A stretch of DNA of 64,000 nt from Ardenticatenaceae bacterium (GTDB lineage: Bacteria > Chloroflexota > Anaerolineae > Promineifilales > Promineifilaceae): positions 310,001-374,000 of the forward strand of contig JACKBQ010000002.1 in assembly GCA_020634455.1 (NCBI GenBank), read 5' to 3'. The translations under genes and the position numbers were made by a program. Under the pieces are notes generated by a model. That model did no database searches, was not told the DNA's origin, and saw only the letters and a list, made by a program, of their open reading frames with translations. Positions 52,735 to 61,465 of the stretch are shown piece by piece; positions within the stretch are counted from its first letter, which is position 1; every line of letters begins with the position of its first letter.

Positions 52735-54024
52735 TTACAAATGAACAACTTGATCGCGGCCTGGGCCAACGGAAACGGCCGTTACTGGCACGCCGCTCTG
52801 TTCAGCAATGTAGGCAATGTACTTTTGCGCATTCGTCGGCAAATCGGCCAGCTTGCGCACGCCCATCACATCTTCTTGCCAGCCGGGCAGCGTCTCGTAC
52901 ACCGCCTGACAGCGGCTGAGTGACGGGATGTCGCTGGGGTAAAAATCAATCGTTTCGCCATCCAGCTGGTACGCATGACAAACGCGAATTTCATCGAAAC
53001 CGCTCAAAATATCCAGCTTGGTGATGACGATTTCGGTGAGGCCGTTGATGCGGACGGCGTGGCGCAGCATCACCAAATCCAGCCAGCCAACGCGGCGCGG
53101 CCGCCCGGTGGTGGTGCCGTATTCGTCCCACGGTTTGTCGCCGCTGCCGCGCAGCCGGTGCGCCAGTTCGCCATCCAGCTCCGACGGGAACGGGCCGCTG
53201 CCGACGCGGCTGGTGAACGCTTTGGCAATGCCAATGACGCGCCCCACCATGCGTGGGCCAACGCCCAGACCCACCAACACGCCGCCCGAAGTCGGGGCCG
53301 AGCTGGTGACAAAGGGGTAGGTGCCGTGATCCAAATCTAAAAAGGTACCTTGTGCGCCTTCAGCGAGGACGGAACGGCCGTCTTTCAGCGCCTTATCCAA
53401 ATACACCGAGCCATACACCAGATGCTCCCGTAGCTTTTGCGCGTAGCCAGCATATTCAGCCGCTACAGAGTCCGCATCCAGCGGTTCCGCGCCATAAATT
53501 TTGGTGAGAACTTCGTTTTTCTCGGCAATGTGGGCCTGAATTTGGTCCGCCAGCTCTTCCGGGTTGGCGAACAGCTCGGCACGCAGCCCGACGCGGCTTG
53601 TTTTGTCCGTGTAGGCAGGCCCAATGCCGCGCAGCGTGGTGCCGATGGCGTCATTGCCGCGTCGGGCTTCCTTGGCTTTGTCCAGGGCGATGTGCGCCGG
53701 GGTGATGAGGTGGGTGTTGCGGCTAATTTTGAGCCGATTTGGGCCAACGTCAATGCCTCGCTCGGTAAGCATCGCCATTTCGCGCAGCAGCACGGCCGGA
53801 TTGAGCACCACGCCATTGCCAATAATGCAGATGGTGTTGGCATGAATAATGCCGGACGGGATGAGGTGCAGCTTGAAAATGTCGCCCTGCACAGTGACGG
53901 TATGGCCAGCGTTGTCGCCACCACTGTAGCGGGCTACGATATCTGTTTGGGATGCCAATAAGTCGGTTACGCGCCCTTTGCCTTCGTCGCCCCACTGAGC
54001 TCCAATAATCATATCTAGTGGCAT
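52735..54024 (-). CDS. purA: Adenylosuccinate synthetase
   Basis: A 429-residue enzyme converting IMP, Asp and GTP to adenylosuccinate, the first step from IMP to AMP. The signature IIGAQWGDEGKGRVTDLLA (about 6-24) holds the catalytic Asp and P-loop-like Lys; YSGGDNAGHTV carries the catalytic His. EGAQGTFLDLDHGTYPFVTS and TTTGRPRRVGWLD are also present. Full length for the family. AGGAGAG precedes ATG 54024. It is adjacent to purH, which makes its IMP substrate. Confidence 0.96.
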   Translation of the reverse strand: MPLDMIIGAQWGDEGKGRVTDLLASQTDIVARYSGGDNAGHTVTVQGDIFKLHLIPSGIIHANTICIIGNGVVLNPAVLLREMAMLTERGIDVGPNRLKISRNTHLITPAHIALDKAKEARRGNDAIGTTLRGIGPAYTDKTSRVGLRAELFANPEELADQIQAHIAEKNEVLTKIYGAEPLDADSVAAEYAGYAQKLREHLVYGSVYLDKALKDGRSVLAEGAQGTFLDLDHGTYPFVTSSAPTSGGVLVGLGVGPRMVGRVIGIAKAFTSRVGSGPFPSELDGELAHRLRGSGDKPWDEYGTTTGRPRRVGWLDLVMLRHAVRINGLTEIVITKLDILSGFDEIRVCHAYQLDGETIDFYPSDIPSLSRCQAVYETLPGWQEDVMGVRKLADLPTNAQKYIAYIAEQSGVPVTAVSVGPGRDQVVHL

Positions 54025-54043
54025 GATTTTCTCTCCTGAATAA

Positions 54044-54089
54044 CCTCCCGGAGGTTAGCCTCTGCATTTCGATGAGAACCTCCGGGAGG
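54044..54089. repeat. Inverted repeat in the purA leader
   Basis: CCTCCCGGAGGTT (54044-54056) and AACCTCCGGGAGG (54077-54089) pair over 13 bases; each arm is itself nearly palindromic (CTCCCGGAG). It lies about 20 bases upstream of the purA ATG and could mask translation or be a dispersed element. Confidence 0.65.
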
Positions 54090-54122
54090 CAGGTTCCATC
54101 CTGAGGGTTACCAAAATAGAGT

Positions 54123-54168
54123 AGCCCGACCTGCCGGGATGTTGATTTCCCTGCGGTCGGGCTTTTTT
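54123..54168 (+). terminator. Hairpin with T-run upstream of purA
   Basis: AGCCCGACC (54123-54131) and GGTCGGGCT (54155-54163) pair over 9 GC-rich bases and TTTTT follows on the + strand. No + strand gene ends here, so it may stop antisense reading or be a relic. Confidence 0.45.
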
Positions 54169-54402
54169 GCTTGGAATAACACTTTTGTTTAGCCATGAAT
54201 CTACCGCATCAAGTTCAGGTTTGATGTGCGGACGGTAATTTCTGGCAATAGGGTGAACTGCTTTATTTGTGCAGTTAGGCTATTGCGAATCAATTATAGC
54301 AGAAAAGTTTTGCAGGGGTTTTGGCCAGCTTGCCCAATTCTGGACCAATTTTTTCGTTGGTTCGTGGGTAGCGGCAGATTCTTTCTGCGGTCACCAGAAG
54401 TA

Positions 54403-54431
54403 GTAGAGACGTTGCATTGCAACGTCTCTAC
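54403..54431. repeat. Near-perfect 29-base palindrome at the end of the transpeptidase gene
   Basis: GTAGAGACGTTGCA and TGCAACGTCTCTAC pair over 14 bases around one T. The word GTAGAGACGTTGCA is, to my knowledge, a very common dispersed repeat in cyanobacteria and some Chloroflexota. It ends one base before the stop codon of the - strand gene. Confidence 0.8.
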
Positions 54432-54432
54432 G

Positions 54433-55515
54433 TTAGTAATGGACGTTGACGAGGGTGCCGATGGAGACGAAGCTGTAAATCCAGGCGGCGTCGCTGGTTT
54501 CCAGATTGACGCAGCCGTGGCTCATGGGGGTGCCAAAGTTGCTGTGCCAGAAGGTGCCGTGCAGGGCGTAATCCTGGTAGAAGTACATGACGTAGGGCAC
54601 ATTTTCCAGGTAGTAATCGTAGCCGAGCAGGCTGCCGTCCATCGTCTGGCTTTCGTAGGTGAGCCAGATGCGGAACTGGCCGGTGACGGTGGGGTGATCC
54701 CAAGTGCCGCTGGAGATGAGGGTAGTGTAGACGGCCGTATCCCCCTCATAGGCCCGTAGCGTTTGGGTGGTCAGGTTTACATCCACCCACCGCTCATTGG
54801 CTGTTACGCCAAACGGCCGTATTGCATCCTGGTAGTTTGGGTTCACAAAGGTGGGAATGACGGTGGGGGTTGGCGTGGGCGTAGGCGACGGGGTGGGGGT
54901 GACGGTCCAGGTGGGGCGCGGCTGGTCACTGCCGGTGCTGGCAATGAGCTTGGCGGGCACGTGGGGTTGCGGCGTTTGGGTGGCGGTGGCCTCGATGGGA
55001 GCCGCTGCGGCCACGACGGGCTTTTCTGTATCGGCTTCGCTACCCGTGGTAAGGTTGGTGGGGAGAACGGCCGTTTCTTGAACCTCACCGCCCAGTTGGA
55101 AATATTGCCAGGCATACACCGTGCCCGCGCCTAGCATCAGCACAGCCAAAAGGATGACCAGCCAGCGCAGCGCGGGAGCCCAGCGGCGTTTGGCATGCGG
55201 TGCCGGAACAGTGATCACCTCAGCAGATGATTCAGCTGCCGCCAGGCGTTTTTCGGCCCAGCGGCGTGCTTTTTGCACGCTGGCGTTGTTGGGGGCCAGC
55301 ATGTCGGCCCGGTTCACGTATTCCAGGCTGGCCTGGGGGGTGGTGGCTACGCTGGCTAACCAGAGCCAGCCCCGGTAATCTTGCGGGTCTTGCCGGACGG
55401 CTTGTTGCAGCAAGCGGCGGGCCAGGGCGTGATTGTTTTGCAAGACGGCCGTTTTGGCCTGTTGCAGTAAAGAATCAATCGAGCCGGGGAGATTAGAGGC
55501 GCTCATGCTGCTCAT
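54433..55515 (-). CDS. L,D-transpeptidase (YkuD) with cytoplasmic TPR-like domain
   Basis: A 360-residue membrane protein. Residues about 1-85 are a TPR-like helical repeat (LLQQAKTAVLQNNHALARRL). A membrane helix is at about 108-128 (WLVILLAVLMLGAGTVYAW), then a long Thr/Pro linker (TPTPSPTPTPTPT). The YkuD domain holds HGTFWHSNFGTP and SHGCVNLETSDAAW, which carry the catalytic His and Cys. It forms 3-3 cross-links in peptidoglycan or attaches surface proteins. ATG 55515 overlaps the amidase stop by four bases, so the two are made together. Confidence 0.88.
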   Translation of the reverse strand: MSSMSASNLPGSIDSLLQQAKTAVLQNNHALARRLLQQAVRQDPQDYRGWLWLASVATTPQASLEYVNRADMLAPNNASVQKARRWAEKRLAAAESSAEVITVPAPHAKRRWAPALRWLVILLAVLMLGAGTVYAWQYFQLGGEVQETAVLPTNLTTGSEADTEKPVVAAAAPIEATATQTPQPHVPAKLIASTGSDQPRPTWTVTPTPSPTPTPTPTVIPTFVNPNYQDAIRPFGVTANERWVDVNLTTQTLRAYEGDTAVYTTLISSGTWDHPTVTGQFRIWLTYESQTMDGSLLGYDYYLENVPYVMYFYQDYALHGTFWHSNFGTPMSHGCVNLETSDAAWIYSFVSIGTLVNVHY

Positions 55516-56291
55516 TGGGTCGCATCCAGAAAGCATTGGATGCCGTTCAGGATGCCCGCAGCCGACACATCGGCATTGGTGGTAAGCAAGGTGCGATCCA
55601 GGTTCATGAAGCCAGTTTCGATGATGATGGCGGGCACGCCTTCGGGCAAGGTGCGGAAGGCGTGGTAGTCGGTCATGTGTGGGGTGATGGTGTTGGCGTG
55701 GTAGGGCAGGTTGGTCGCTTGCTGGTAGGCAGTTTCCATGCAGCTTTGCAGTTGGGCGGAATCAGTGCGGCCGGAACCAGCCACTTTATAGCCTGTGGCC
55801 TGATCGTTGTAGTAAACACAGGAGTCGGCGTGGATGGAGACAACGGCCGTTCCGCCATAATTTTCTAGTCGCGGATCAAACTCCTCCAAAATGTCTGCAT
55901 GAATGCCTTGAGCCAGCAGCGCCCCGGCCACTTTTTCGGTGATGTTGAGATTAACTTCCGCTTCCGTGAGGCCATCGTCACAGACTGCGCCGCTGTCGCT
56001 GCCTTTGTGCCCAGCAACCAGCCCAATACGAATGGGGCCAGGGCTTTGCGACAGCCGCTGCAATACGGGCTTGGCGGGGATGGGCTTATAAAACGGGGCG
56101 GAGAGTGAACTGCTGCTGCTGTTGGCAATCAGTTCGGCCGTGGCTTCCGGCGGGCTAAAAAACCAGTAAGTGATACCCATGCCTACCAACGCAAGCAGCA
56201 AGAAGATGACGATGGGCAGATTGCGACCTAGCAGACGCACCCAATCGAACGATTCATTTTCCCAGCCGTTGTCCCGAAAATCTGATTGCAT
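55512..56291 (-). CDS. Membrane-anchored N-acetylmuramoyl-L-alanine amidase (Amidase_3)
   Basis: A 259-residue protein with an N-terminal membrane helix (LPIVIFLLLALVGMGITYWFF) and an extracellular amidase_3 domain. That domain has GLVAGHKGSDSGAVCDDGLTE (first zinc His and Glu), VSIHADSC (second His) and AIIIETGFMNLDRT (catalytic Glu). It cuts the bond between muramic acid and the stem peptide. It is paired with the L,D-transpeptidase through a four-base overlap. Start ATG 56291 is a choice; the frame runs on to about 56327 and no ribosome-binding site is clear. Confidence 0.85.
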   Translation of the reverse strand: MQSDFRDNGWENESFDWVRLLGRNLPIVIFLLLALVGMGITYWFFSPPEATAELIANSSSSSLSAPFYKPIPAKPVLQRLSQSPGPIRIGLVAGHKGSDSGAVCDDGLTEAEVNLNITEKVAGALLAQGIHADILEEFDPRLENYGGTAVVSIHADSCVYYNDQATGYKVAGSGRTDSAQLQSCMETAYQQATNLPYHANTITPHMTDYHAFRTLPEGVPAIIIETGFMNLDRTLLTTNADVSAAGILNGIQCFLDATQ

Positions 56292-56771
56292 ACGGTTGTT
56301 TGGCGGTGAAAGCGGGAGAAATGCCACTACTTATTTCCAAAATGTTCCCGCTTAGTGCTTTGTTGGGCAAATTGGTTAGTAAAGTTTTTGGCAAAACCCA
56401 CAAAGCTTCCAGTGCTCTTGTTGGCTTTGTTTTCCAAAAGTATTTAGTTAACAGAGCACTTGGACATACTTCCTGATCTTATGTCTATATTTTACACGAA
56501 ACCCGTCAGGATGAAAATGAGAGAATGTGGCAAAAATCTCACGTAAATCTTACGGTAATTTTTGGTGAAAATTCGTAAGCTAGGGATGAGAGATCATCGC
56601 AGTTTGTCGGTGGTCTTGCTAAAAACAAAATGAATTTGTCACCTTTTTGTTACAATATGGCTCTAGTAAATAACAGACTCGCTCAAAACAGGTAAGTTCT
56701 GGATGACTGGCCAAATCTAAAGAATGTTTTATCTGTAGCAAGTGTGTTTGAAACGGCCGTTGGAGACCAAC
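56292..56771. other. Gene-free gap between divergent amidase and sigma factor genes
   Basis: About 480 bases without a supported gene. Two hairpins are visible: AGTGCTCT (56411-56418) with AGAGCACT (56453-56460), and a compact one at 56549-56579. The region is AT-rich and should hold both divergent promoters; I could not fix them with confidence. Confidence 0.5.
56549..56579. repeat. Compact hairpin in the sigma-factor leader region
   Basis: CTTACG and CGTAAG close a stem continued by AATTTT/AAAATT after a two-base bulge, with a five-base loop. It lies about 190 bases before the sigma factor ATG. Confidence 0.5.
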
Positions 56772-57419
56772 ATGTCTGAGTTAGGAGAAGTTGTACAAGC
56801 TGCCCGCAATGGCAGAGCGAAAAAAGAGAGTCGTCAGCAGGCGTTTGCTGAGCTGGTAAGCCAATTTTATGAAATCGCCTTCCGCTGGGCTTTTTCTCGG
56901 CTGCATGATGCCGATCTGGCTCAGGATGCGGTTCAGGAAGCGTTTGTGGTGGCTTACCAAAAGCTAGAGCAGCTGCAAGAACCCGAAGCGTTTGCCGGTT
57001 GGTTCAAGCAAATTGTGCTTAGCCAAACATACCGCCTGCTGCGCGACACGCGGCCCCTGTCTCAAGCGGTGAAACTTAGCCAGGAAATAATGGACTCGGA
57101 ATTGGGGCCGCTGGCTTTGATTGAAAATGATGAGTTTAAGGCGCGGGTGATGACGGCCGTTCAAGCCTTACCCGAAAAAGAGCAAGAAGTCACTCAGCTG
57201 TTTTACCTGAGCGGCTACTCCCAAAAGGAGATTGCCCGCTTGCTGGAGCTGCCGCTGACCACTGTGAAAAAACGGCTGCAATACGCCCGGCGCAACCTGC
57301 GCGGCATTTTGGTAAGCATGATGGACGCTTTTGCGCCAGAACCAGAGCCATTACCAGCGCCCGTGCCTATTCCGGTTCGGGTCCGACCAGTTTATCCGCC
57401 AGATTCGCCGGAGTGGTAG
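56772..57419 (+). CDS. ECF-type RNA polymerase sigma factor
   Basis: A 215-residue sigma-70 family protein of the ECF group. Region 2 is FAELVSQFYEIAFRWAFSRL, followed by HDADLAQDAVQEAFVVAYQK. Region 4 is LPEKEQEVTQLFYLSGYSQK, followed by EIARLLELPLTTVKKRLQYA. The C-terminal 30 residues are Pro-rich and extra to the core. No anti-sigma factor gene is adjacent, so control may be by expression or a distant partner. TTGGAGACCAAC precedes ATG 56772. The ftsH gene follows after 150 bases. Confidence 0.9.
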   Translation: MSELGEVVQAARNGRAKKESRQQAFAELVSQFYEIAFRWAFSRLHDADLAQDAVQEAFVVAYQKLEQLQEPEAFAGWFKQIVLSQTYRLLRDTRPLSQAVKLSQEIMDSELGPLALIENDEFKARVMTAVQALPEKEQEVTQLFYLSGYSQKEIARLLELPLTTVKKRLQYARRNLRGILVSMMDAFAPEPEPLPAPVPIPVRVRPVYPPDSPEW

Positions 57420-57571
57420 TATTCCAGAGAAGAAACGGCCGTACGCGCTTGAAACGTCTCTGGTTTAAGCGTACAATGGTTCAATATTGTTAAGTGGTTT
57501 CCCTGCCAAAATTAAAAATTTTGCGGAAGAAATTTAGAAGTTTCCAAAGATAATTTTAGAGAGTAGATATT

Positions 57572-59476
57572 ATGGATGAGCAACCAAATGAAAACCGCCC
57601 GTCGGTACCGACATGGGTTTGGATTATTACAATTTTTGCCGTCATTGTTGGGCTACAGCTAGTGTTTAGCGGTAGTTTCCGCACAGAAGAAATTAGCCAG
57701 CAAGAATTCTTTGCCAAGGTTCAAAACAACGAAGTAGATATCATTGAGTTGAGCGGTGATCGGCTAGAGGCTTTTCGGGACGATGCAGGCGACGAACTGG
57801 TATCTGTAGGTGTGACCACCAAAGACAGCCAAAGCTCGCTAGAAGATGTGCTAGCCTTCAATGGTTTAGACAACGCAACATTGCAAGAACTGAGTGTGGA
57901 AGTGCAGGTGCGCAACCTGTCGCTGCGCAACAATGTTGTCAGCATTCTTTTCACCATTGGCCCGGTGCTGCTGCTGATCTGGATTTTTAGCCGGGGCTTC
58001 CGGCAGATGCAGGGTGGGGGCGGCAACAGCATTTTTGGATTCGGCCGTAGCCGCGCCAAAAACCTGAGCGATGCCGACCGTCCGACAGTCACTTTTGACG
58101 ATGTGGCCGGCGTGGATGAAGCCAAACTGGAACTGGCCGAAGTGGTGCAGTTCTTGAGGGAGCCTGAAAAATTTGTGCAGGTCGGCGCTCGCATCCCCAA
58201 GGGTGTGCTGATGGTTGGCCCACCGGGAACCGGGAAGACATTGCTGGCACGTGCTGTAGCTGGCGAAGCAGGTGTGCCCTTCTTCCACATTTCTGGTTCT
58301 GAATTTGTAGAAATGTTTGTGGGTGTGGGTGCCAGTCGCGTGCGCGACCTGTTCGAGAAGGCCAAGCAATCTGCTCCCTCCATTGTCTTTGTGGACGAAA
58401 TTGATGCGGTGGGTCGGCAGCGAGGCGCTGGTTTAGGCGGTGGCCATGATGAGCGTGAGCAAACCCTTAACCAAATTTTGGTGGAGATGGATGGCTTCGA
58501 CAACGACACAAACGTCATTGTGATGGCTGCTACCAACCGTGCAGACATTTTGGATCCGGCATTGCTGCGCCCCGGTCGCTTTGATCGCAAGGTCTTTGTA
58601 GACCTGCCGGATGTGAAGGGTCGCGAAAAGATTTTGGAAGTTCATGCGCGGGGCAAGCCCATCAGCAAAGAAGTAGAGCTGAAAGAGTTTGCCAAGCTCA
58701 CAGCCGGTTTTTCTGGGGCAGATTTGGAGAATTTGCTGAACGAGGCTGCTATTTTTGCGGCGCGGCGCGACCAGCGCACCATTGGCAATCTGGAATTCCA
58801 GGATGCATTTGACCGCATTGCGTTAGGGCCAGAGAAGAAAAGCCGGGTGATGAGCCAGGAAGACAAAGAGACGGTTGCTTACCACGAGGCGGGTCATGCG
58901 GTTGTGAGTTTCTTCTTGCCCAATACAGACCCGGTGCAGAAGATTACGATTGTGCCGCGAGGCCGGGCTGGTGGGTATGTGATGCCCTTGCCTGAAGATC
59001 GTATGGTGTACTCGCGTGAATATATTTTGGACAATATTTGTTGGGGGTTAGGCGGTCGTGCAGCGGAGGAGATATTTTTCAGCCGCATTACCACGGGCGC
59101 TTCCAGCGATTTGCAAAATGCCACGCGCCGCGCCAAAGCGATGATTATGAATTATGGCATGTCTGATGTGTTGGGGTTGCCAACTTATGGCGATCAGCAC
59201 AGCAATCCATTTGTTGGGCGTGATTATTATGGCATGGGTGGCGGACGTGATTACAGTGAAGATGCTGCCAAAGCCATTGATGAAGAAGTGAAGAAGATTC
59301 TTAATGAGAATTACACGAAAGCCAAAAAGATCATTGAAGACAACCGAGACAAGTTGGTGGCGTTGGCCAATCGGCTATTAGAAGTCGAGACGATGGATCG
59401 GGTGGAGTTTGAGAAGTTGATGAATGAACCGTATTCTGAAAATGGCCGGGCAATGCGTGATTCTTTGTATGGTTAA
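57572..59476 (+). CDS. ftsH: ATP-dependent zinc metalloprotease FtsH
   Basis: A 634-residue membrane protease. Two membrane helices (VWIITIFAVIVGLQLVFSG; SILFTIGPVLLLIWIFSRGF) flank a small extracytoplasmic domain. The AAA domain has Walker A GPPGTGKT (K222), Walker B VFVDEIDAVGRQRGAG and the second-region-of-homology ATNRADILDPALLRPGRFDR. The zinc site is H438-E439-A-G-H442 (YHEAGHAVV). It degrades misassembled membrane and regulatory proteins as a hexamer. Normal length for the family. A terminator hairpin follows at about 59543-59577. Confidence 0.97.
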   Translation: MDEQPNENRPSVPTWVWIITIFAVIVGLQLVFSGSFRTEEISQQEFFAKVQNNEVDIIELSGDRLEAFRDDAGDELVSVGVTTKDSQSSLEDVLAFNGLDNATLQELSVEVQVRNLSLRNNVVSILFTIGPVLLLIWIFSRGFRQMQGGGGNSIFGFGRSRAKNLSDADRPTVTFDDVAGVDEAKLELAEVVQFLREPEKFVQVGARIPKGVLMVGPPGTGKTLLARAVAGEAGVPFFHISGSEFVEMFVGVGASRVRDLFEKAKQSAPSIVFVDEIDAVGRQRGAGLGGGHDEREQTLNQILVEMDGFDNDTNVIVMAATNRADILDPALLRPGRFDRKVFVDLPDVKGREKILEVHARGKPISKEVELKEFAKLTAGFSGADLENLLNEAAIFAARRDQRTIGNLEFQDAFDRIALGPEKKSRVMSQEDKETVAYHEAGHAVVSFFLPNTDPVQKITIVPRGRAGGYVMPLPEDRMVYSREYILDNICWGLGGRAAEEIFFSRITTGASSDLQNATRRAKAMIMNYGMSDVLGLPTYGDQHSNPFVGRDYYGMGGGRDYSEDAAKAIDEEVKKILNENYTKAKKIIEDNRDKLVALANRLLEVETMDRVEFEKLMNEPYSENGRAMRDSLYG

Positions 59477-59542
59477 GGGATCTTACCGTCGGCCGTCGTG
59501 AAATCGGGCCGGGTGGTTTGTACGATATTTTGGTCAGTAGGT

Positions 59543-59577
59543 AGCCTCCTCCCTGCTTTTGGTGAGGGGGCTTTTTT
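59543..59577 (+). terminator. Rho-independent terminator after ftsH
   Basis: AGCCTCCTCCC (59543-59553) pairs imperfectly with GTGAGGGGGCT ending at 59572, and TTTTTT follows. It is in the right place to end the ftsH transcript. Confidence 0.65.
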
Positions 59578-59619
59578 ATTGTAAAGACGCTTTTGCGTTT
59601 TTGCGGGATAATTGTAAGC

Positions 59620-61458
59620 ATGACTGTACGTATTCGTCACATGGGACGGCAATATGAATCGGACCCGGATGCTAAAGCGAAACGGCTGAGCCGGGAGAGT
59701 TTGCATACGTTTAGGCGGTTGTTGAAGTATGTGCGGCCGTATCGCAACCAGATGACGTTTTCCATCATCCTGCTGCTGGTGAGCACGCTGTTGGGATTGG
59801 TGCTGCCGCTGGTGGTGCAAAATCTGGTAGACGTGGTGCTGATTGACAAAAACCAGGATCAGCTGAACCAGTTAGCCATTGGATTGTTTGTGGTGTTTAT
59901 TGTGCAGGCGCTGTTCAGCTTTGGGCATCAGCTGACGCTGGCGTTTGTGGGGGAGAAGGTGATTGCCACTATTCGCGTGCAAATTTACACGCATTTACAA
60001 TCGCTGTCGCTGAAATATTTTGCCGATCATCGCACGGGTGAAGTGGTGTCACGGCTGACGAATGATGTGTCGCAGCTGCAAAACGCGGTCACCAGTAATT
60101 TGGTGGCCCTGCTGCGGCAGGCGGTGACGTTGGTGGGTGCGGCGGTGCTGCTCTTCTTCCTTAACTGGCGGCTGACGCTCATTATTCTGACGGGAATTCC
60201 CATCATCTCGTTGACGATGGTGTTTTTGGGGCGACAAATTCGCAAGGCGGCCAAGGCGGTGCAGGATGCGCTGGCGCAGTCGGCCAACGTGGTGGAAGAG
60301 ACGGTGAGCGGTATCCGCATTGTGAAGTCGTTTGTACGGGAGGCGCATGAAATCGGCCGTTTTTCAGAGCGGGTCAACGAGGTGTACGAAGCGGCCATGT
60401 GGCGCGCCAAAATTGGCGCGGTGCTGGGGCCGATCATCGGCTTTATGGCTTTTGCTTCCATTACGATTACGCTCTGGTTTGGCAGCTTTGAGGTGATTGA
60501 GGGGCGGTTGTCTGCGGGTGGGCTGGTGGCCTATTTAGTGTACACGCTCATGGTGGCCACGCCGATTGCCTCGCTGGCCGGGCTGTATGCGCAGTTCCAG
60601 TCGGCGTTGGGGGCGACGGAGCGGTTGTTTGATCTGCTGGACACGCCTGCCGACATTGCCGATCGGCCCAACGCCATTGAACTGCCACCTGTGACGGGTC
60701 GCGTGCAGTTTGAAGATGTTGAGTTTGATTACACAACGGCCGTTGCCATCCTCAAACAGGTCTCTTTTACCGCCGAGCCGGGTCAGGTGGTGGCACTGGT
60801 TGGCCCTAGCGGGGCGGGCAAGAGCACGCTGGTGAATTTGATTCCTCGCTTTTATGATGTGGGGAACGGCCGTATCCTCATCGACGGCCAGGACGTGCGG
60901 GATGTGACTGTGAATAGCTTGCGCCAGCAAATTGGCATTGTGCCGCAGGAGACGATTTTGTTTTCTGACACGGTGCTGGAAAATATTCGCTACGGCAATC
61001 TGGAGGCGACGCAGGCTGAGATTGAACAAGCTGCCACAGCCGCAAATGCCCACGACTTTATCCTGAATGATTTGTCCGACGGCTACCAGACGATGGTGGG
61101 CGAGCGGGGTGTGAAGCTGAGCGGTGGTCAGCGGCAGCGGGTGGCCATCGCCCGGGCCATCCTGAAGGACCCGCGCATCCTGATTTTGGACGAGGCGACC
61201 TCGTCCTTGGACAGCGAGAGCGAGAGTTTGGTGCAGGAGGCGTTGGAGCGGTTGATGAACGGCCGTACTTCCTTCGTTATTGCCCACCGGCTGAGTACCG
61301 TCATTAACGCCGACTGGGTGTTGGTGCTGGACCAGGGACGTGTGGTAGAACAGGGCAGACACAGCGACCTGCTGCAAAATCACAATGGCCTGTATTACCG
61401 GCTGTACCAGATGCAATTTGCCCAGGCAGACGACTGGAAATTAGAGATCGGAGATTAA
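59620..61458 (+). CDS. ABC transporter, fused permease/ATPase exporter
   Basis: A 612-residue half-transporter of the MsbA/LmrA type. About six membrane helices lie in residues 50-320 (MTFSIILLLVSTLLGLVLPL and following). The ATPase has Walker A GPSGAGKST, Q-loop VPQET, signature LSGGQRQRVAIARA, Walker B RILILDEATSSLD and the switch His in IAHRLSTV. It probably works as a homodimer exporting lipids or drugs. ATG 59620 is chosen; ATG 59641 is also possible. A GGAGATT-type repeat overlaps its last codons. Confidence 0.9.
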   Translation: MTVRIRHMGRQYESDPDAKAKRLSRESLHTFRRLLKYVRPYRNQMTFSIILLLVSTLLGLVLPLVVQNLVDVVLIDKNQDQLNQLAIGLFVVFIVQALFSFGHQLTLAFVGEKVIATIRVQIYTHLQSLSLKYFADHRTGEVVSRLTNDVSQLQNAVTSNLVALLRQAVTLVGAAVLLFFLNWRLTLIILTGIPIISLTMVFLGRQIRKAAKAVQDALAQSANVVEETVSGIRIVKSFVREAHEIGRFSERVNEVYEAAMWRAKIGAVLGPIIGFMAFASITITLWFGSFEVIEGRLSAGGLVAYLVYTLMVATPIASLAGLYAQFQSALGATERLFDLLDTPADIADRPNAIELPPVTGRVQFEDVEFDYTTAVAILKQVSFTAEPGQVVALVGPSGAGKSTLVNLIPRFYDVGNGRILIDGQDVRDVTVNSLRQQIGIVPQETILFSDTVLENIRYGNLEATQAEIEQAATAANAHDFILNDLSDGYQTMVGERGVKLSGGQRQRVAIARAILKDPRILILDEATSSLDSESESLVQEALERLMNGRTSFVIAHRLSTVINADWVLVLDQGRVVEQGRHSDLLQNHNGLYYRLYQMQFAQADDWKLEIGD

Positions 61459-61465
61459 ACGGTTG

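Larger units (their letters stand above)
54025..54432. other. Gene-free gap upstream of purA, with several hairpins
   Basis: About 400 bases without a gene. It holds an inverted repeat at 54044-54089, a hairpin with T-run at 54123-54168, a small AACTGC...GCAGTT hairpin near 54247-54268, and the MITE-like palindrome at 54403-54431. It should contain the purA promoter. I see no clear purine riboswitch. Confidence 0.6.

Noticed and set aside
54025..54432. Purine riboswitch upstream of purA
   Set aside because: Several hairpins are present but I see no three-way junction with the conserved loop sequences.
54840..54910. GT/GGGTG-rich tract in the transpeptidase gene
   Set aside because: It is the coding sequence of the TPTPTP linker read on the other strand, not a regulatory repeat.
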